Of a stretch of 64,000 nt of DNA, positions 11,922 through 24,522 are shown in pieces. The notes under the pieces were generated by a model, which saw nothing but the letters and a program-made list of their open reading frames with translations, searched no databases and was not told where the DNA came from. Numbering within the stretch: the stretch's first letter is position 1; every line of letters begins with the position of its first letter. Source of the DNA: Rhododendron vialii (lineage: Eukaryota > Streptophyta > Magnoliopsida > Ericales > Ericaceae); NCBI RefSeq assembly GCF_030253575.1, contig NC_080568.1, positions 26,043,501 through 26,107,500 on the forward strand. The letters run 5' to 3'. A program made the position numbers and the translations under genes.

Positions 11922-14900
11922 GGTTACTTTACGAGGTATATACGAAATGTGTGCTGGTAATTTCCGAAGGAGAGCCGCGCTTTTTAGCCGTTTATACCAC
12001 CGTACTGGTAGGGGGAGTGTTTATAAACCATGTCGAGATCCTAATCTTGGTGTCTAGGAAAGTCATCGAGAGAAAGAAAGGGATGGCTTTTCATTAGCAT
12101 TTTCCAAGGTTGCTTTGTCCGTCTGCTAGCTGCTATGAGAATCTCAGTTTATTGAGATGAGAAAGTTTGCTAAGGTGATAGGAAATATTGCACAGGTTTT
12201 CTAGGGAGCTTGTTACGTACCAACAGATCCTGTCTCTGGCGCCTTTCTAGGCAAGAATCTACGTGCCATAGAGTGCCGGCCCCAAAGTTGTTCAATTGAG
12301 AATCTATCTCAAGAGTCTTTAACAAGTGTTTTCCTACTGGTACCGGTTTCCTACTGGTACGGGTACCAGAAAAATACCTGGTACCGTTTCGGATTTATCA
12401 TTATTAGTGTTATTTTTCTACATAAAAGAATTTATTAGTATGATATACACATTTATTAAAAAGAATCGGGTTTTTGTCCGGTATCGTCCGGTATTTATCA
12501 GTATCGACCGGTATTGTCCGGTAACGGAAGCATAAAAGAAATTTAAAAGAGTAGTCCAGTATTGACCGATATGGCTGGTACTGGCTGGTATTTGAGGTGT
12601 AGTAGTGTAACGGATTTAGACAATACCAATACGGTACGGGATTCGATCATAACTTGGTTAGTGAGTGAAAATATCATTTATATTAGGTTGTTGCATATCA
12701 ATTTTAGTTTTCTTTTGGTAAATATGTTGTTGCATTTTTGTGTAATGAGATTTTAGGCTCCCCGAAAAACATTGTATTTTGCGATGCATAAGCAACTTTA
12801 GTAGCGGCCAAAATAATTTGCGATTGGTGCTACTCACACTGTCACACAGATCACCTACATGCATATATCGTGCATAGATTTATTTTGTGGGGCCTATCTC
12901 AAATCTCACAAAGGTGATCTGAATCACTCATTTTTAAAAAAATAGTTTTTTAATGGTCCTGTAAAAATAAATTCAATTTGATAGCTGTAGGTGTTTTTTC
13001 ATAATTCGTAAGGTGAATCAGTCAGTTTCATCCTACGAATTTTGAAAATGTACCTACCTAGAAATGTACTACCGACATTTTTGATTGAGTTCATTTTTAC
13101 AAGGAGTCTTAACGAATTATTTTTAAAAAACCGAGTGGTTTTGATCATCTTTGCATGACCTGAAGTTGGCCCAACAAAAACCTTATGTGCAAGATCTGTG
13201 CAAACACATGTGTGAACATACTTTTTCATAATTTGCAAGTGTGTGATGGGAAAAAACAATGTTGTTAACCTCCAACCATAGACTTTAATAGCGGCCACGA
13301 TGTAGCATATCGGTGGAAGGTAGCGTTTTTCGACCCTCCAACAGTTTTGCATCTCGATCGGTACATTGGTGTTACTAGAAATTCACATCCGTATCAACCT
13401 ATTCCCGATATTTATTCATTTGTATCCAATTTTTGGCCCGCTTCACTGCAACTAAGGCCGAGGCCTTTACGGCCGCTTGAGCTGCTCTACCATTGAAATA
13501 AGGTTAAAATATTTGCGACTGCTACACTCAATTTCGATCCGTCAAGTATGTTACTTCTGCAACGGCTACACCACTAGAGTTACCGTTATGTGGTCCGCTA
13601 GCTAATGCTATTTAAAACCTTGCTTCAAGAGGTGGATGTACTTGTGGTGGATTCTAGATTTTTGTGAGTCTCTAGTTTTTATTAGGTGGTCAGCCAAAAT
13701 AATTTGAATAACCCATTAAGACAGGCATCCATCCATAGCAAGGTCTGAGGGGTTCAATATCCTGGATTCAAAAAGTGTACTGCATGCTACATATTTTATT
13801 TATAGTTTGATTTTTTTTTAATATTGTCTGGACAAGATCAATCACACAAAGTCGGAGTAAATGAAAATTCTTAAATTTGTGAGTTAGATCATATAGCTCA
13901 ACACAAAAAAAAAAAAAAAAAAAAAACTAGGCCAAGTTTTCAATCATAGTGCATACACAATTTTTTGAAAACATTTTTGTTCACTGGTGAGCTAACATTC
14001 TGCAGCCACCATTGCACAAAGAACTAAGTTTTATAAGCATAAAACAGAACAATAATTGAAATTTGAAATTTTTTGGCAATTAAGGTAGTCGCCTTTCCCA
14101 GTCCCTCCTCCGTTGAGAAACTAATTTATGAAACAATGATAACACGTGGCGTGCTGATGTGGTATTACCAGCCCGTTTATGTTTGGCTGCATGTGCCCAA
14201 GGTTCTGAGGCAGATCTGGGAACGATGACTGATAAGTGGTCGGTGACAATACTTTGGCTCGTCACGTGGTAATTATTTCAGGAAATCCTTCCTCCTCGTC
14301 AAGACAATACTTTGTCTTACAAGCACCGCTACTTGGTGCTCCGAGGTCCGTCCAAGAGCACTGTAGGGCACATGAGCTCACTCCGTGAATGCACCAAGTG
14401 GTAAAGCACACCCTTAAATATAATTTTTTTTCTTCTCAAAGAGTCAAATGAAGTTGCTCTTAGTGAGAGAGAAAAACAAAAGGTTTCTTGATTTGAAGTA
14501 TATATATCTCACTAATGACCTTAATATAAATAGTAAAATTGACAAGTGTAATTTGCCTTTTCTCAAGAAAGTGGCCGCATTTTATGAAAAAAAGTTACAA
14601 ATATTATACTACTAGTAGTTGATTGAGTACTGACAATAACAGATGCACGCGTTGGTACGTGGATTGTTTAGTGGAAGGGATCGAGTGGGTGGCCAAATTG
14701 ATTACACAAATTACAAGCCTAATTTGTGAGCTAGTGATCAACTTATCACTCAGTTTGACAATGGGAGCCGAAGGTATTGCATAGATCCGCGTGTGAGAAT
14801 TACTTTAAGATTCCACTTAAATAATCTGAATCGTTTTTTAATTTAAAATAAATTTTTGAGTTGCTCCAAAAAAAATAAGGTCAATTGGACAACGTGCGGT

Positions 14901-15161
14901 AAGCACTTAATGAATGTTTCAATGCTTCATAAAAAAGCAAGGATAAAAATTAATATCAAATTAGTGAGCAGCTTAGTTTATTTGTATGAAATCAGACTCC
15001 AATACGCTGATCTGTGCACCATTAATGGATTTCGTCACTACCCATAGAATTATGGCTTATCATTACACAATTTTTTTTCCCAAAAAAAAAAATCTTATCA
15101 TTGCAACCTTAATGGGACTGAACTAGTACTTTTCTTCGTCTGTGTCATTGATCCTTGATAG
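11922..15161. other. Gene-free spacer upstream of RTNLB
   Basis: No supported gene. About 12,330-12,600 is rich in ACCGGTA/TACCGGT and TCCGGTA words, a common look of decayed plant MITEs, but I cannot delimit ends. A 20-bp poly-A lies near 13,905. The RTNLB promoter should lie just above 11,921. Confidence 0.5.
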
Positions 15162-15731
15162 TAGGGCTACAAATGAGCCGAACCGATTTTTACCATGCTT
15201 AAGTTTGTTTATTAAGTTTTTAATGAATTTGAGCTCGTGCTAGTGAAAACTTAACGAGTTAAGCTCGAGCTGAGCGAGTCTTGGCTTGATTCGAGATCAA
15301 GCTAGTTCACGAGTCTTAACAGGCCAACAACACACACACACACACACACACATATTTCCTTGCATAAGCCTAATACAACCAAAAATATTTTGATTGTGAA
15401 GGTATATATCTTTTATTTTCCTATACTCTATAAGAAAATAATCTCAATTTTAGAATAATAACAACATGCAATGTGTTTTTGTAAGAATCCTACATGAAGG
15501 TATCAAAATGCTAATGCTAATTGTGGTAATTAATGTAAAAAGTCTACTAAGTCTTGACTTGCGAGCCAACTCGAGTTGAGCCTCTATTGGCTTGTGCTCG
15601 ACTTGATAACGAAACGAGCCTAGAATTTAAGTTTGAGCTTGTTTATTTATATCTCGAGTCGAGCTCGAACGAACTTTTACTGAGTCAAGTCTCGAGCGGC
15701 TCGTTTGCAGCTCTGTTCATTTGCAGCCCTA
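15162..15731. mobile_element. TAGGGCTGC-family element, copy 1
   Basis: The element starts TAGGGCTACAAATGAGCCG and ends GTTTGCAGCTCT...GCAGCCCTA, so its ends are inverted. The inside is full of GAGCTCGA and CTCGAGC words in both orientations. It is homologous to the elements at 23,046-23,679 and 46,487-46,930, which have clean 8-bp duplications; here the flanks match only partly, so this copy is older. A (CA)n run lies at about 15,330. Confidence 0.75.
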
Positions 15732-16576
15732 GTAATGAGAAATGATTTCCAAAGAAAGTTATGGAGACACCACATAAATGGTATATACCTTTTGACCTAT
15801 GTTATGCATTTTTTTAACGATTAATGGTTTTATTTATATAAAATTTATTAAAGTTTTATATCTTTATCCGTCACCATTTTTTTTTGTAATATATTATTCT
15901 CTTTGACCAACTTTCTTGCATCATCGACTATTCAGATACTGATGTGTTGGTTCTCTGGCTCCACATAACGAATTTATATGAGAAAGTGGAAAAAAGTAAA
16001 TATAAATAAAACGTAGGCAATAGTCAATTTTATGATTGTAGATGTTTAAGGTGTCAATTAGGCCATGACTAGTACAGGCACGCAGGTTTGAAAGTTGGCA
16101 CGACACGATACAAATAATATGGTAAGAATTTTTCTTGCAATTTTCTGGTTTTGAAAGACTTGATTGGACAGGAGCATGACACGTGACAAATTGCAGCGTG
16201 TCTACAAACTCAGACGTCAAATTTTTCTAAATGACGTACACGATAATGGCATGACACAACTACAAATGAGCCGCGCTAAACAAATTACTCCAAAACAAGT
16301 TCAACACTAGCCTTCCGCGAAAGGGTGAATTTGATACCTTTATAGATCCTTGATCTCGTTCTAATAAACTTAGATCTTCATATATTCAGAGACTTTAGGG
16401 GGGGTAATACAGCCATGATTAATAATAACAACCAAACATTGTACTATAATTGGAAATACCACCAGAATTAACCTGACAGAGTCCACTTATTCATTACACT
16501 ACAATTTACTCCCCACACAATTACCTGTATCAGGATCACCAGAACATAATATAAACTCTACTCATTCCTCCTCTCC

Positions 16577-16578
<2 letters not shown>
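15732..16578. other. Gene-free spacer
   Basis: AT-rich sequence with no supported gene, downstream (3' side) of the minus-strand nsLTP2 gene. Confidence 0.5.

Positions 16579-16629
<51 letters not shown>
16579..16629. repeat. (GA)n microsatellite
   Basis: GA run of about 51 bp in the 3' region of the nsLTP2 gene. Confidence 0.97.
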
Positions 16630-16632
<3 letters not shown>

Positions 16633-16676
16633 TTCTCTCTGGATGAGAGATTTGTGGGGGCCGGGGATGAAATATT

Positions 16677-16970
16677 CTAACACTTGGGGATGGGAACCCC
16701 ACAAGTGGAAGCGACTTTCTTGGCATTGGGAGAAGTAACGAACTTCTTGAGGTTGGGGTTCTTAATGTACTGGCAAAGGCAGGGCTTTTGCTGTTTGATC
16801 TTGGTGCAGCAGAGCTTCGAAGGGGGCTTCCCTGACGTGATCGCGGTCACGCATGGACTCAGCTCTGTTGGGGTGCATGTCACAGCCATTGACACCTCTG
16901 TTTCACACGCCAAAACCAGAAACACCACTAGTACTACTCCCATCACCGCCATATTGTATGATGCCTTCAT
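16677..16970 (-). CDS. Type-2 non-specific lipid transfer protein (nsLTP2)
   Basis: A small secreted lipid-binding protein. The mature part shows the full eight-cysteine motif with nsLTP2 spacing C-X7-C-X13-CC-X8-C-X-C-X23-C-X6-C and the hydrophobic-X pair CLC. The first part (MKASYNMAVMGVVLVVFLVLA...) is a signal peptide of about 28 residues. I place the start at the MKAS Met (16,970) because every paralog in the window begins MKAS; an in-frame Met eight codons earlier (16,994) is less likely. Total is 97 aa, no intron. A TATAAATTG box lies about 125-135 bp upstream, with a long CT run (17,000-17,058, GA on the plus strand) between it and the ATG. This gene stands alone and on the opposite strand from the array starting at 24.5 kb. 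Confidence 0.93.
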   Translation of the reverse strand: MKASYNMAVMGVVLVVFLVLACETEVSMAVTCTPTELSPCVTAITSGKPPSKLCCTKIKQQKPCLCQYIKNPNLKKFVTSPNAKKVASTCGVPIPKC

Positions 16971-16995
16971 TTTTTTTGACGAATGGATGCCCAAA

Positions 16996-16999
<4 letters not shown>

Positions 17000-17058
<59 letters not shown>
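17000..17058. repeat. (CT)n in the nsLTP2 leader
   Basis: A 59-bp GA run on the plus strand reads as CT in the transcript orientation of the nsLTP2 gene and lies between its TATA box and ATG, so it should form most of the 5' UTR. Confidence 0.9.
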
Positions 17059-17062
<4 letters not shown>

Positions 17063-17092
17063 TGCGTGGTGTATTTGACTTGGGTTTTGTCT

Positions 17093-17102
17093 CAATTTAT
17101 AG
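17093..17102 (-). promoter_or_regulatory. TATA box of the minus-strand nsLTP2 gene
   Basis: On the minus strand this reads CTATAAATTGAGA, nearly identical to the TATA region of the B-type nsLTP2 genes at 40.6 and 50.57 kb, including the following AACCCAAG-like word. Confidence 0.75.
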
Positions 17103-17115
17103 ACAACTCTTGAAC

Positions 17116-17350
17116 CAACCGAGCTGGTCACGAGTAGCTTGCGGCTCCGCTCGATTCGTCTAGTAATCGAGATAAACTCGAGTTTAATTTTAAGCTCGAA
17201 TAGTAAACGAGCCGAGCTCAATACACTGAAGGTCGGCTCTCTCAAAAATTAAGGACTCGGTTTGCTTACAAACGAATCGAGCTCGAATTTTATGCTCGTT
17301 TAGTAATGAGTCGAGTTCGAACACTACAAAGCTCGACTTGTTTGCACCCA
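17116..17350. mobile_element. Degraded TAGGGCTGC-family fragment
   Basis: Multiple GAGCTCGA/CTCGTTTA words and a TTGTTTGCACCC end resemble the interior of the family at 15.16, 23.05 and 46.49 kb. The terminal TAGGGC ends are missing. It lies immediately upstream of the TATA box of the nsLTP2 gene. Confidence 0.5.
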
Positions 17351-18650
17351 AAGAAAAAGGGGCAAGTGACCCGGGTAAAGCGAAATGAATTTTCTAGTCA
17401 TCGTGTTTGGGTTAGACTAAAATGTGAATTGTTGTTGTGGGTCCCTCTGGAAATATGCCGTCATGCCGATAGATGAAACCACCAGCAAAATCTTTCATAT
17501 CCTCGCCCTTATTTCTGGAAAAAGTCTATACCGATCATTTCCTGTTCGAAACAAAATTTTTTAATCAAACCATTAATGTTTTGATAAGTCAAGTGTCCGG
17601 CCTAGCTCACGGGCAGCTCGACTAATTCTGAAAATCAATCCCACCTCCCACTAATTTTGGGACCCAAAATTAAAGCCTTAGCAAAACAACTCTGTATAGG
17701 TGGCTCCAAAAGAGTTGATAAGAGAGATTTCGAATCTGAGCCAAAGCAATCTTGACCACTAGGCGAACCCCTACGGTTCAAACTAGTATTAACTTATTCA
17801 CGTAATTTCACTAATGACCACATTTGCGTAGTAGAATCTACTTCATTATTTCTTTAGCATTTTTCATTCTCATGGAGTTATAATGAATTGGCACAAATAC
17901 TCCTAATAATCTTCCAATCAAAATGGACTGTTGATGAAAATTGTTTGAAAAAAAAGTTAAAGACATCCGCAGCAAATTTTATGAAAACTGAACTTTACAA
18001 CACTCTTCTTACAAAAAGAATGAAAAAAAGAAGCAGCACTTCTCCTCTTTTTTTTTTTTTTTTTTCCTTGTGATTTTTTTAATTTAAGTCTGAAAAAATT
18101 CTTTGCTTTATGATTTTATCTCGTATCTAGTCAGTTGTGGGCTTTTTGCTGAACGGGGTCTTGGGCTTTTTGTAAGATTGATTCTACTCCATTTTATACC
18201 AAATACCCCTTTCATTTTTCCCCCCACCAAATATTGTATACATGATTAACGGAATATTAGTAGGTTGGTTCACGGAAGGTTTCAGAGACTATCCATTGCG
18301 CTAAATTCTAAATGCTCACGATAGAGTTCAAACGCTGACCTCTTACGCGGAGATGACAGGAGTTATCAACCGGAACATGAGCCTATTGGTATTACCCCTT
18401 TCCTTTTTACCCTGGGTCTAATGGAGTAAATCATTTTTTTTTAAAGTACATCTGTCCAAATGCATGTTGGCGTGCCTCGTGAGTCTATCATGATTCTCTC
18501 CAATTAGCAAAAGGAAATATCATTAGAACTACTAATTCTTAATGGGACCCAATTACCCACAATGATTATCAGTTAGTGGGCAGGCACGTGTACAATGATT
18601 ATCAGTTAGAACCTGATCAAGACTACGCGCTAGAGCTGATCATGAGAATT
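17351..18650. other. Gene-free spacer
   Basis: No supported coding or repeat structure beyond homopolymer T runs (near 18,048-18,065). Confidence 0.5.
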
Positions 18651-19190
18651 TCGCCACTCTAATTTTTTTATTTTTGGTAAATCAGGTACTCATTATATGC
18701 CATATTGGCTAAAGCATCGGCGCATTTGTTTCCTTCCCGGTAGATGCATGTGATAAATTTTCTCCACTTATTTATCAAGAATTTGCAATCATGTATAAGA
18801 TTTACTTGGAATTAATAAGTCGTGGTTGATCCAAACCCATGATTAATTGGACAACGGCTACGGCATCCATGCATTTTCCACTTTGCGTGGAACAAGTTGC
18901 ACGTTGAGAGCTAGCCAGTTGCAAACCATCTCTAAGAGCTCACAATTCCGCCTCCTGCAGGCTTTGCAAGAAACCTCATGGTCCTGGTGTAACCAATTAA
19001 TCCAGTTGCCCGACGTGCATGTCTGACCTCCTCCAGCTGCTAGATTTATTCCTTTTTCGGCTTTCGCAAGCATCATCAGTGTTTAACTTGAACCAATTCG
19101 GGGGAGGAGGGCGCCACTGGACCGGAATAGAGTTCCTGGCACAAGGAGTGGGACGTGCCTCAGGGATTGCAATGAAATACTACCATTCTG
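18651..19190 (-). pseudogene. LINE RNase H (RVT_3) fragment
   Basis: On the minus strand, pieces in different frames follow the order of a plant LINE RNase H domain: W-R-P-P-P-P-N-W-F-K-L-N-T-D-D, then MDAVAVVQLIMG, then CKFLINKWRKFITCIYREGN and KCADALANMAY. Frame changes and stops show it is dead. No reverse transcriptase part is visible nearby. Confidence 0.7.
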
Positions 19191-19431
19191 TGACAACCAA
19201 TTTTTGTTCCTCTCTCTGGCATGGTCTTATTGCCCATGTTTCTCAGAAGGTGAGAGCTGTGTTTTAATTTGGAATTAAGAACCATTAGACAAGATAGCAT
19301 ACATATTATACACACTCAAATAAAAACACGAATTGTAGCAATTTCTATATATAGTTCTCACCCTCACCCTCACCCTCATCACCCTCGGAATTCCCAGGGA
19401 TGAGGGACACTGCCAATTAAGCACTCCCGTG
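19191..19431. other. Spacer with (CCCTCA)n
   Basis: Contains a short CCCTCA repeat at about 19,359-19,385 and no supported gene. Confidence 0.5.
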
Positions 19432-19592
19432 CAAAGCGGATGCAGAGCGGTCAATTCGGCTGCTCATCTTGGCAATCGACGGCTCGGATGTTAACCGACC
19501 AATGGACAATTCAGATTTATATGTGTTCAAATTCATTACGAGCCGTTTTTACTAAGATGAACGGCCGAATCGACTGCTCTGCACCACTTTGT
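19432..19592. mobile_element. Small MITE-like inverted repeat
   Basis: The left end CAAAGCGGATGCAGAGCGGT and the right end read inward (CAAAGTGGTGCAGAGCAGT) form roughly 30-bp inverted repeats continuing through ATTCGGC. Total about 161 bp, no coding capacity. The target duplication is unclear. Confidence 0.65.
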
Positions 19593-22200
19593 GGGGATCT
19601 CGCTCGGCATCATAAATAGAATTCACCCGATGAAAAAAAGTAAGTACTTTTGTTTCATCGACTCCTCAATCCCCCTCCCACGTAGCCTCCTCACCCTCAC
19701 TCTCACTCTCATTCCCACTCCCACTCCCACTCCTCAGTCCTCGCATATTACATTATGATGATCCCTAGTGGAGTTGAAGAAAACTCAGGAAGTCGATCGT
19801 GCCGACTGCCGACTCCCAAATGCACGAGGTACTCATTATTCTTATTATTGCAGCAATGGGTTTCACATACCTTCTAATTTCAATAGCATGGATGGCCCAC
19901 AATTCCACCACCGCCACCACTCTTGTGTCTTTCGGTGGTGGGTGTTGCAATGAATCCGCGTTGGGTAATGATTTACAAGCGTTGGAAATATATTATTTTA
20001 ATATTAAATTTTGTATATTTTTTGGTACTAGACTTTTATATGTCACGTGTATATCTGTGTGGGAGGCATATATCTTAGCATTTATTTGAATATCCACTTG
20101 CAAGATCATATCTAATCTTGAGATCACATCATTTAATCAAGTGTTTGGATATTTAAGAGCAAATCTAGAAGAATCAAGGAATATATCTAGCAAATTTAGA
20201 TAAAATCAGGAGCATATCTATCCAAGTGGATTTAGTCATTAATGTAAGAAATATACCATGATTTCTTTCTTTTTTCCATTTGCTCTTGTATGTATGTTCT
20301 GATGCCTATATAAAGCTTGCTTGAGTGGTTTTGTATATAAGAAGCAATTCCAGCCAAAAAAGCCTAGAGTAATACCAAGACTTTTCCAAAATACTTAGCT
20401 TTTTCCATACTCAATTCTTCCTTCTATCTTTGTTCTCTCAAAATCAATGAGTTTTTAATATGTACGCGAGAGTCTTGGGCAAAGTGTAAGGGTGTTATTT
20501 TGTGGAGCTTTGAGTTCTCTTACTTGTGCATAGTAGGTATGAACCTTACGATAAATTATCGGGCTGTTTATATCCTGGAGGGGACAAATTAGAGATTTTC
20601 TATTGCACCGGTTTATTACCATAGAGGGCTTGAATCTCTTTAAAGAGAGCGAGAAATCGCAACTCAACCTATTAATTTGTCTATTATATATACTTTTATT
20701 CTTTGGTGTAAATTGTTGTAATTTCCACCAACAACAAGAAAAATTTTCCAAAAATATTTGAAAAGATAAATGAACAGTTTAGATTCATTTTGATGTATAG
20801 TTCTTACACATCAAAGCAAATCAATCATTAGTTTCACTTTCCTAGACATTTTTGGAGAAATTTTTCCTGGATCCTAACATTCTCCGCGTCGCAAACATGG
20901 ATGTTGATATTTTGTATTGTACTACGTATAAATTGATATTTTAATTCTCAATGAAGCAATACAATGGTAATATATAATGTCTAATGTTGTGCAAATTATT
21001 ATTGTGTTTGCAACATTAATTACTCATGCATGTACCAATTGATCCCATTTGTTTTTCATCATTAGGTTGGACTGAAGTTTAAAGATTCTGTAATCATCGT
21101 TTCCCACTCCAATATCATGCCCGTCATGATTAAATAGGCCAATAAGTCCTCCTAAATTCAGGGCTGACAAATTTAAAAGGATCATAAAATTGTGGAAATT
21201 TCTTGTATTTTGACTAGAACAAAATGTATTATTCACTGTACTTCGGCCCCCCTTTGCCCTAATTTTTTAGTGGCTACTCGGCGCGGTCTTTTTTACCCAA
21301 AACACCGACATTTGGAATTTTTTTCGTTGTCTGATATGAACTTTTTTTAAACTTTGGTCTATATTTGTACACTTAATCAATTTCTCTCATTAAGACAAAT
21401 AATGTGATGTAAAATTTTGACTTTAAAATCTCTTAGTAAGAATTAAGAGAAAACAATCAAGAAGATCGAACACTCCTCGTGCCCCAAACCTTGTTTTCGT
21501 TGAGAAGAGAGCATTAGACTCGCGTTTGGATTTTGGTATGAGTCTGCCCTTTTCATGTTTCTTGTTCATCGATCCTTAGTGTTGCGGGTTTTGGCTTTAT
21601 TTTTCTTCTCATTGTATTTGAATGGAAACGTTGTGTAAGTTCCTGAAGGGTTTCTTGAAATGCAATCATGTGTTGCGCATTATAAAAAAAAAAACCCATT
21701 TAAGAAGATCGAGCCAAGAAGCAGCCAAACAATTAGGCCAAATGGGGCTGGCTTCTCCTAGTCGTGATTCAAGGTGGTATGCAACTCTACAATTACTAGT
21801 AGTAATAAACTTCTCATATATTTCCCTCTCCCTAGTCAGCAATTGCCTAGGTGAGTTTGGTAGATGAAATTACCCTCTTGCCCTCCCTCAAAAAACTTCC
21901 CATATATTTATGGAAATAGCCATATAAAATTTTAAGTTATTAACCATTTTTTCCGATTGGCCCGCAAAGATATATGCATAATCTCGTCCATCTCCCTAAA
22001 CCTAGCAAGCATCGATAAGAACCTACGAGATTTTTTTTGTTGACTTTTGACATACATGTACAAGGATATGAGAATTTCGCCATAAGTTCAAGAATTCACA
22101 TAGTTCCAGCCTTCCCTAACTACAGAACTCTACCTCTATCACGCCCGACCTTCTATCGAAGAACAATTAAACTATAGCCCAAAGTTTAGGGGCAATCTTG
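19593..22200. other. Spacer with possible LTR remnant
   Basis: No supported gene. The stretch from about 20,010 to 20,880 has a plant-LTR look: CCTATATAAAGCTTGC at about 20,308, a leader-like region, and an end ...GGATCCTAACA. I cannot find matching ends or a 5-bp duplication, so the LTR idea is only a guess. A (CTCACT/CCCACT)n tract lies at about 19,690-19,735. Confidence 0.4.
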
Positions 22201-22204
22201 TATC

Positions 22205-24480
22205 CGAACCCCGGCCCAAATAACTGAAGTCAAGATGGGGTTGGGCTAGGCCTGCGATGTCGGGGATTTGGACATGTCCGATCAGGATAGCACTTGGCAC
22301 AAATTGAACTTGAACTAACTGGCCTGCACTCAGTCACACCCACTTCGCGTATTGGAAACTCGTATTAATTTCCATTGATGTTTTTCTTTACTTCACGATA
22401 GGGTGTTAGCACGCTGGAATAGTTAAATTACTATGGCTGGTCAATGTCGTTCTATTATTAACACACTGCATTTAAGTGCTCACTAACGACCGCTTGAATA
22501 CTAGCTCGATTTGGGTCCAATATTAATCATGTTTACTGGCAAAAAATTTCCAGCCAACTACTAGGATAAGCTTGACCTAAACTAGTAGTATTTTCTACAG
22601 GCACTGACTTTCTTTTGGTACAAGAAATAGAAGTGCAAGTATGTTGAGGGGCCCTGACTTAATCGATGTTTAGTGATTTTTTTTGGTTATGGTTTTTCTT
22701 TTATTTTTTTGAATTAATCTTTCATGTAGAGTAAAGGGGAAAAAAAGCATAACAATATATATATACACACACACACAGGAGTCGGCATTGGAAAAAGTTC
22801 ATAAAAAAAGATAGTGAATATATATATTTTTAATTCTAGCCAATACCGGTCGGCGGTCGGTAACGAACGGTTCCAGACTATTATATTTTTAGTTTTAATT
22901 TTCTTTTCAACAAATGTATGTTTTGTGCTAAATTTTCCACCGGAATCCAGGGTATAGTAGTATTAATTTGTAAGTCCTCCTTTAAAAATGATGCAAGGAA
23001 AATACCACTTTTTTTTTGTTTGTTTTGATTGCCTGTACTTTCAGGTAGGGCTGTAAATGAACTGAGCCATTTGCGAACTGTTCGAGGCTCGGTTCAGTAA
23101 GAGCTCGTTTGAGTTCGATTCGTCTGCTAAACGAACTGAACCTGAATCTCAATTCTAGACTCGTTCCGTAAATGAGCCGAACCTGAGCCTAATGGTATTC
23201 GGCTCGGTTAGGTTCGCGAACCTATACTTAAATTTAATTAATAATTCAACATGGGTCTATTTGTAAATGCAAAAAAATTTAAGGTTGTATATATAATTCA
23301 ATATTTATTTTTCTCCCAAATTCTATACGATCAATGAGAGAGTTTGGGTTCGCTTGAGTTTAATGAGCTGAGCCGAATCAAACCTGAGTCTTGACAAGCT
23401 CAATTCGAGCTTAGATTCGGCTCGGCTCGATTCATTTGAGTTTAACGAGCCAAACTTGAGCCAAGATGTTCAAGTTCGAATCAAACCCGAGCCGAACTCG
23501 AGCCAGACTAGTATCTTAACGAACCCAACCGAGCCGAACCCGAGCCTTGAAAAATTTTAACGAGCCGAACTCGAGCCAAGTTGTTCAGGCTCGAATCGAA
23601 CTCGAGCCGAACTCATACCTTAACGAACCCGAGCCGAACTTAACAAGGTTCGGCTCGATTCGGTTCGTTTACGGCCCTACTTTCAGGGTTGTGTTTGTTG
23701 TCGTAATTCACTGCGTGCAGCTGTCCAAAATCCCCGACGTTGCCAAATAAATAGTTCACTGATCCATGAAAGAATGTTCTTTATTTTTCAGCTGATAATT
23801 CTATAAATAACTGAACTTAATCATTGATAAACTTTTTTTCGTTGCAAGTAAATTTTTTTAGCTGTTGGTCAAAATATTTGATTTTTGAGGCTCTTCTCCA
23901 TGAGAGCAATCAGAAAAATAAATAAATAAAAACTAGACCAAATTTGAAGAAATTAAGAAATAACAAAAATATTAAAAAAAATAGATTAGTTTTAGATTTT
24001 TTTGTCTTTACTTAAACTTTTTATTAAAATTAACGTTTTCCTTTTTTAAATTTTCATGGTCAAGACAAATGCATAATCCCAAAAAGAAAAAAAAGGGACA
24101 AAATTCAAAAAGTAATCGAAATAATCAAAAAATTTCCCAATGGTAACGCAGGGTACCCTTTTCTTGACCCAAAAGAAGGTTTAGTCAGGAAAGTTCATGC
24201 AAAATGATTTACGCCAAACCTTGCCGTTATATGTGTGCATACTGTATAGATATGATTATATATAACTATTTATCAATATGTATGATGCAAGCATGGTTTT
24301 TTCCCCTTTAATTAAGTTTTCTTCATTTGTCAATTTGATGGGGAAATCTCTGAAAGTAAGAGGATACTAACCCATTGAGGACAAATATACCAAGGGGTAT
24401 CCATGCCTAATCTTTCAAGACTACCCAAATTCCTTACTCATTTAGGCTATTGTGTTATTGAACTCAACCTAGCCAGCTAG
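22205..24480. repeat. Segmental duplicate of 27,745-30,084 (pre-A block, unit 0)
   Basis: Sequence from AACCCCGGCCCAAATAACTG onward is repeated at 27,752 and beyond in the same order, through the GATGGGGAAATCT region just before the A-type nsLTP2 gene. The copies differ by a TAGGGCTGC-family insertion here (23,046-23,679) and a hAT-like insertion in the other copy (28,037-28,827). Confidence 0.88.
23038..23687. mobile_element. TAGGGCTGC-family element, copy 2, with 8-bp duplication
   Basis: Element 23,046-23,679 (634 bp) starts TAGGGCTGTAAATGAAC and ends GTTCGTTTACGGCCCTA, forming inverted ends. Perfect 8-bp direct repeats CTTTCAGG flank it (23,038-23,045 and 23,680-23,687). The interior is packed with GAGCCGAAC/GTTCGGCTC words. 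Eight-bp duplications point to the hAT superfamily; no transposase is encoded. Confidence 0.9.
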
Positions 24481-24522
24481 TGAGAGAGAGAGAGAGAAAT
24501 GACCGTCAACGTCAAAATTAAA

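Noticed and set aside
16684..17001. 105-codon frame antisense to the nsLTP2 gene (similar antisense frames at 38,756, 40,551 and 54,640)
   Set aside because: Exact shadows of the nsLTP2 coding strand; the sense strand has the signal peptide and eight-cysteine motif.
19359..19735. Telomere-like CCCTCA / CACTCC repeats
   Set aside because: The unit is not the plant telomere repeat (CCCTAAA) and the tract is short and impure.
20010..20880. Complete solo LTR
   Set aside because: A TATA-like box and LTR-like composition are present but no matching TG/CA ends with a 5-bp duplication could be found.
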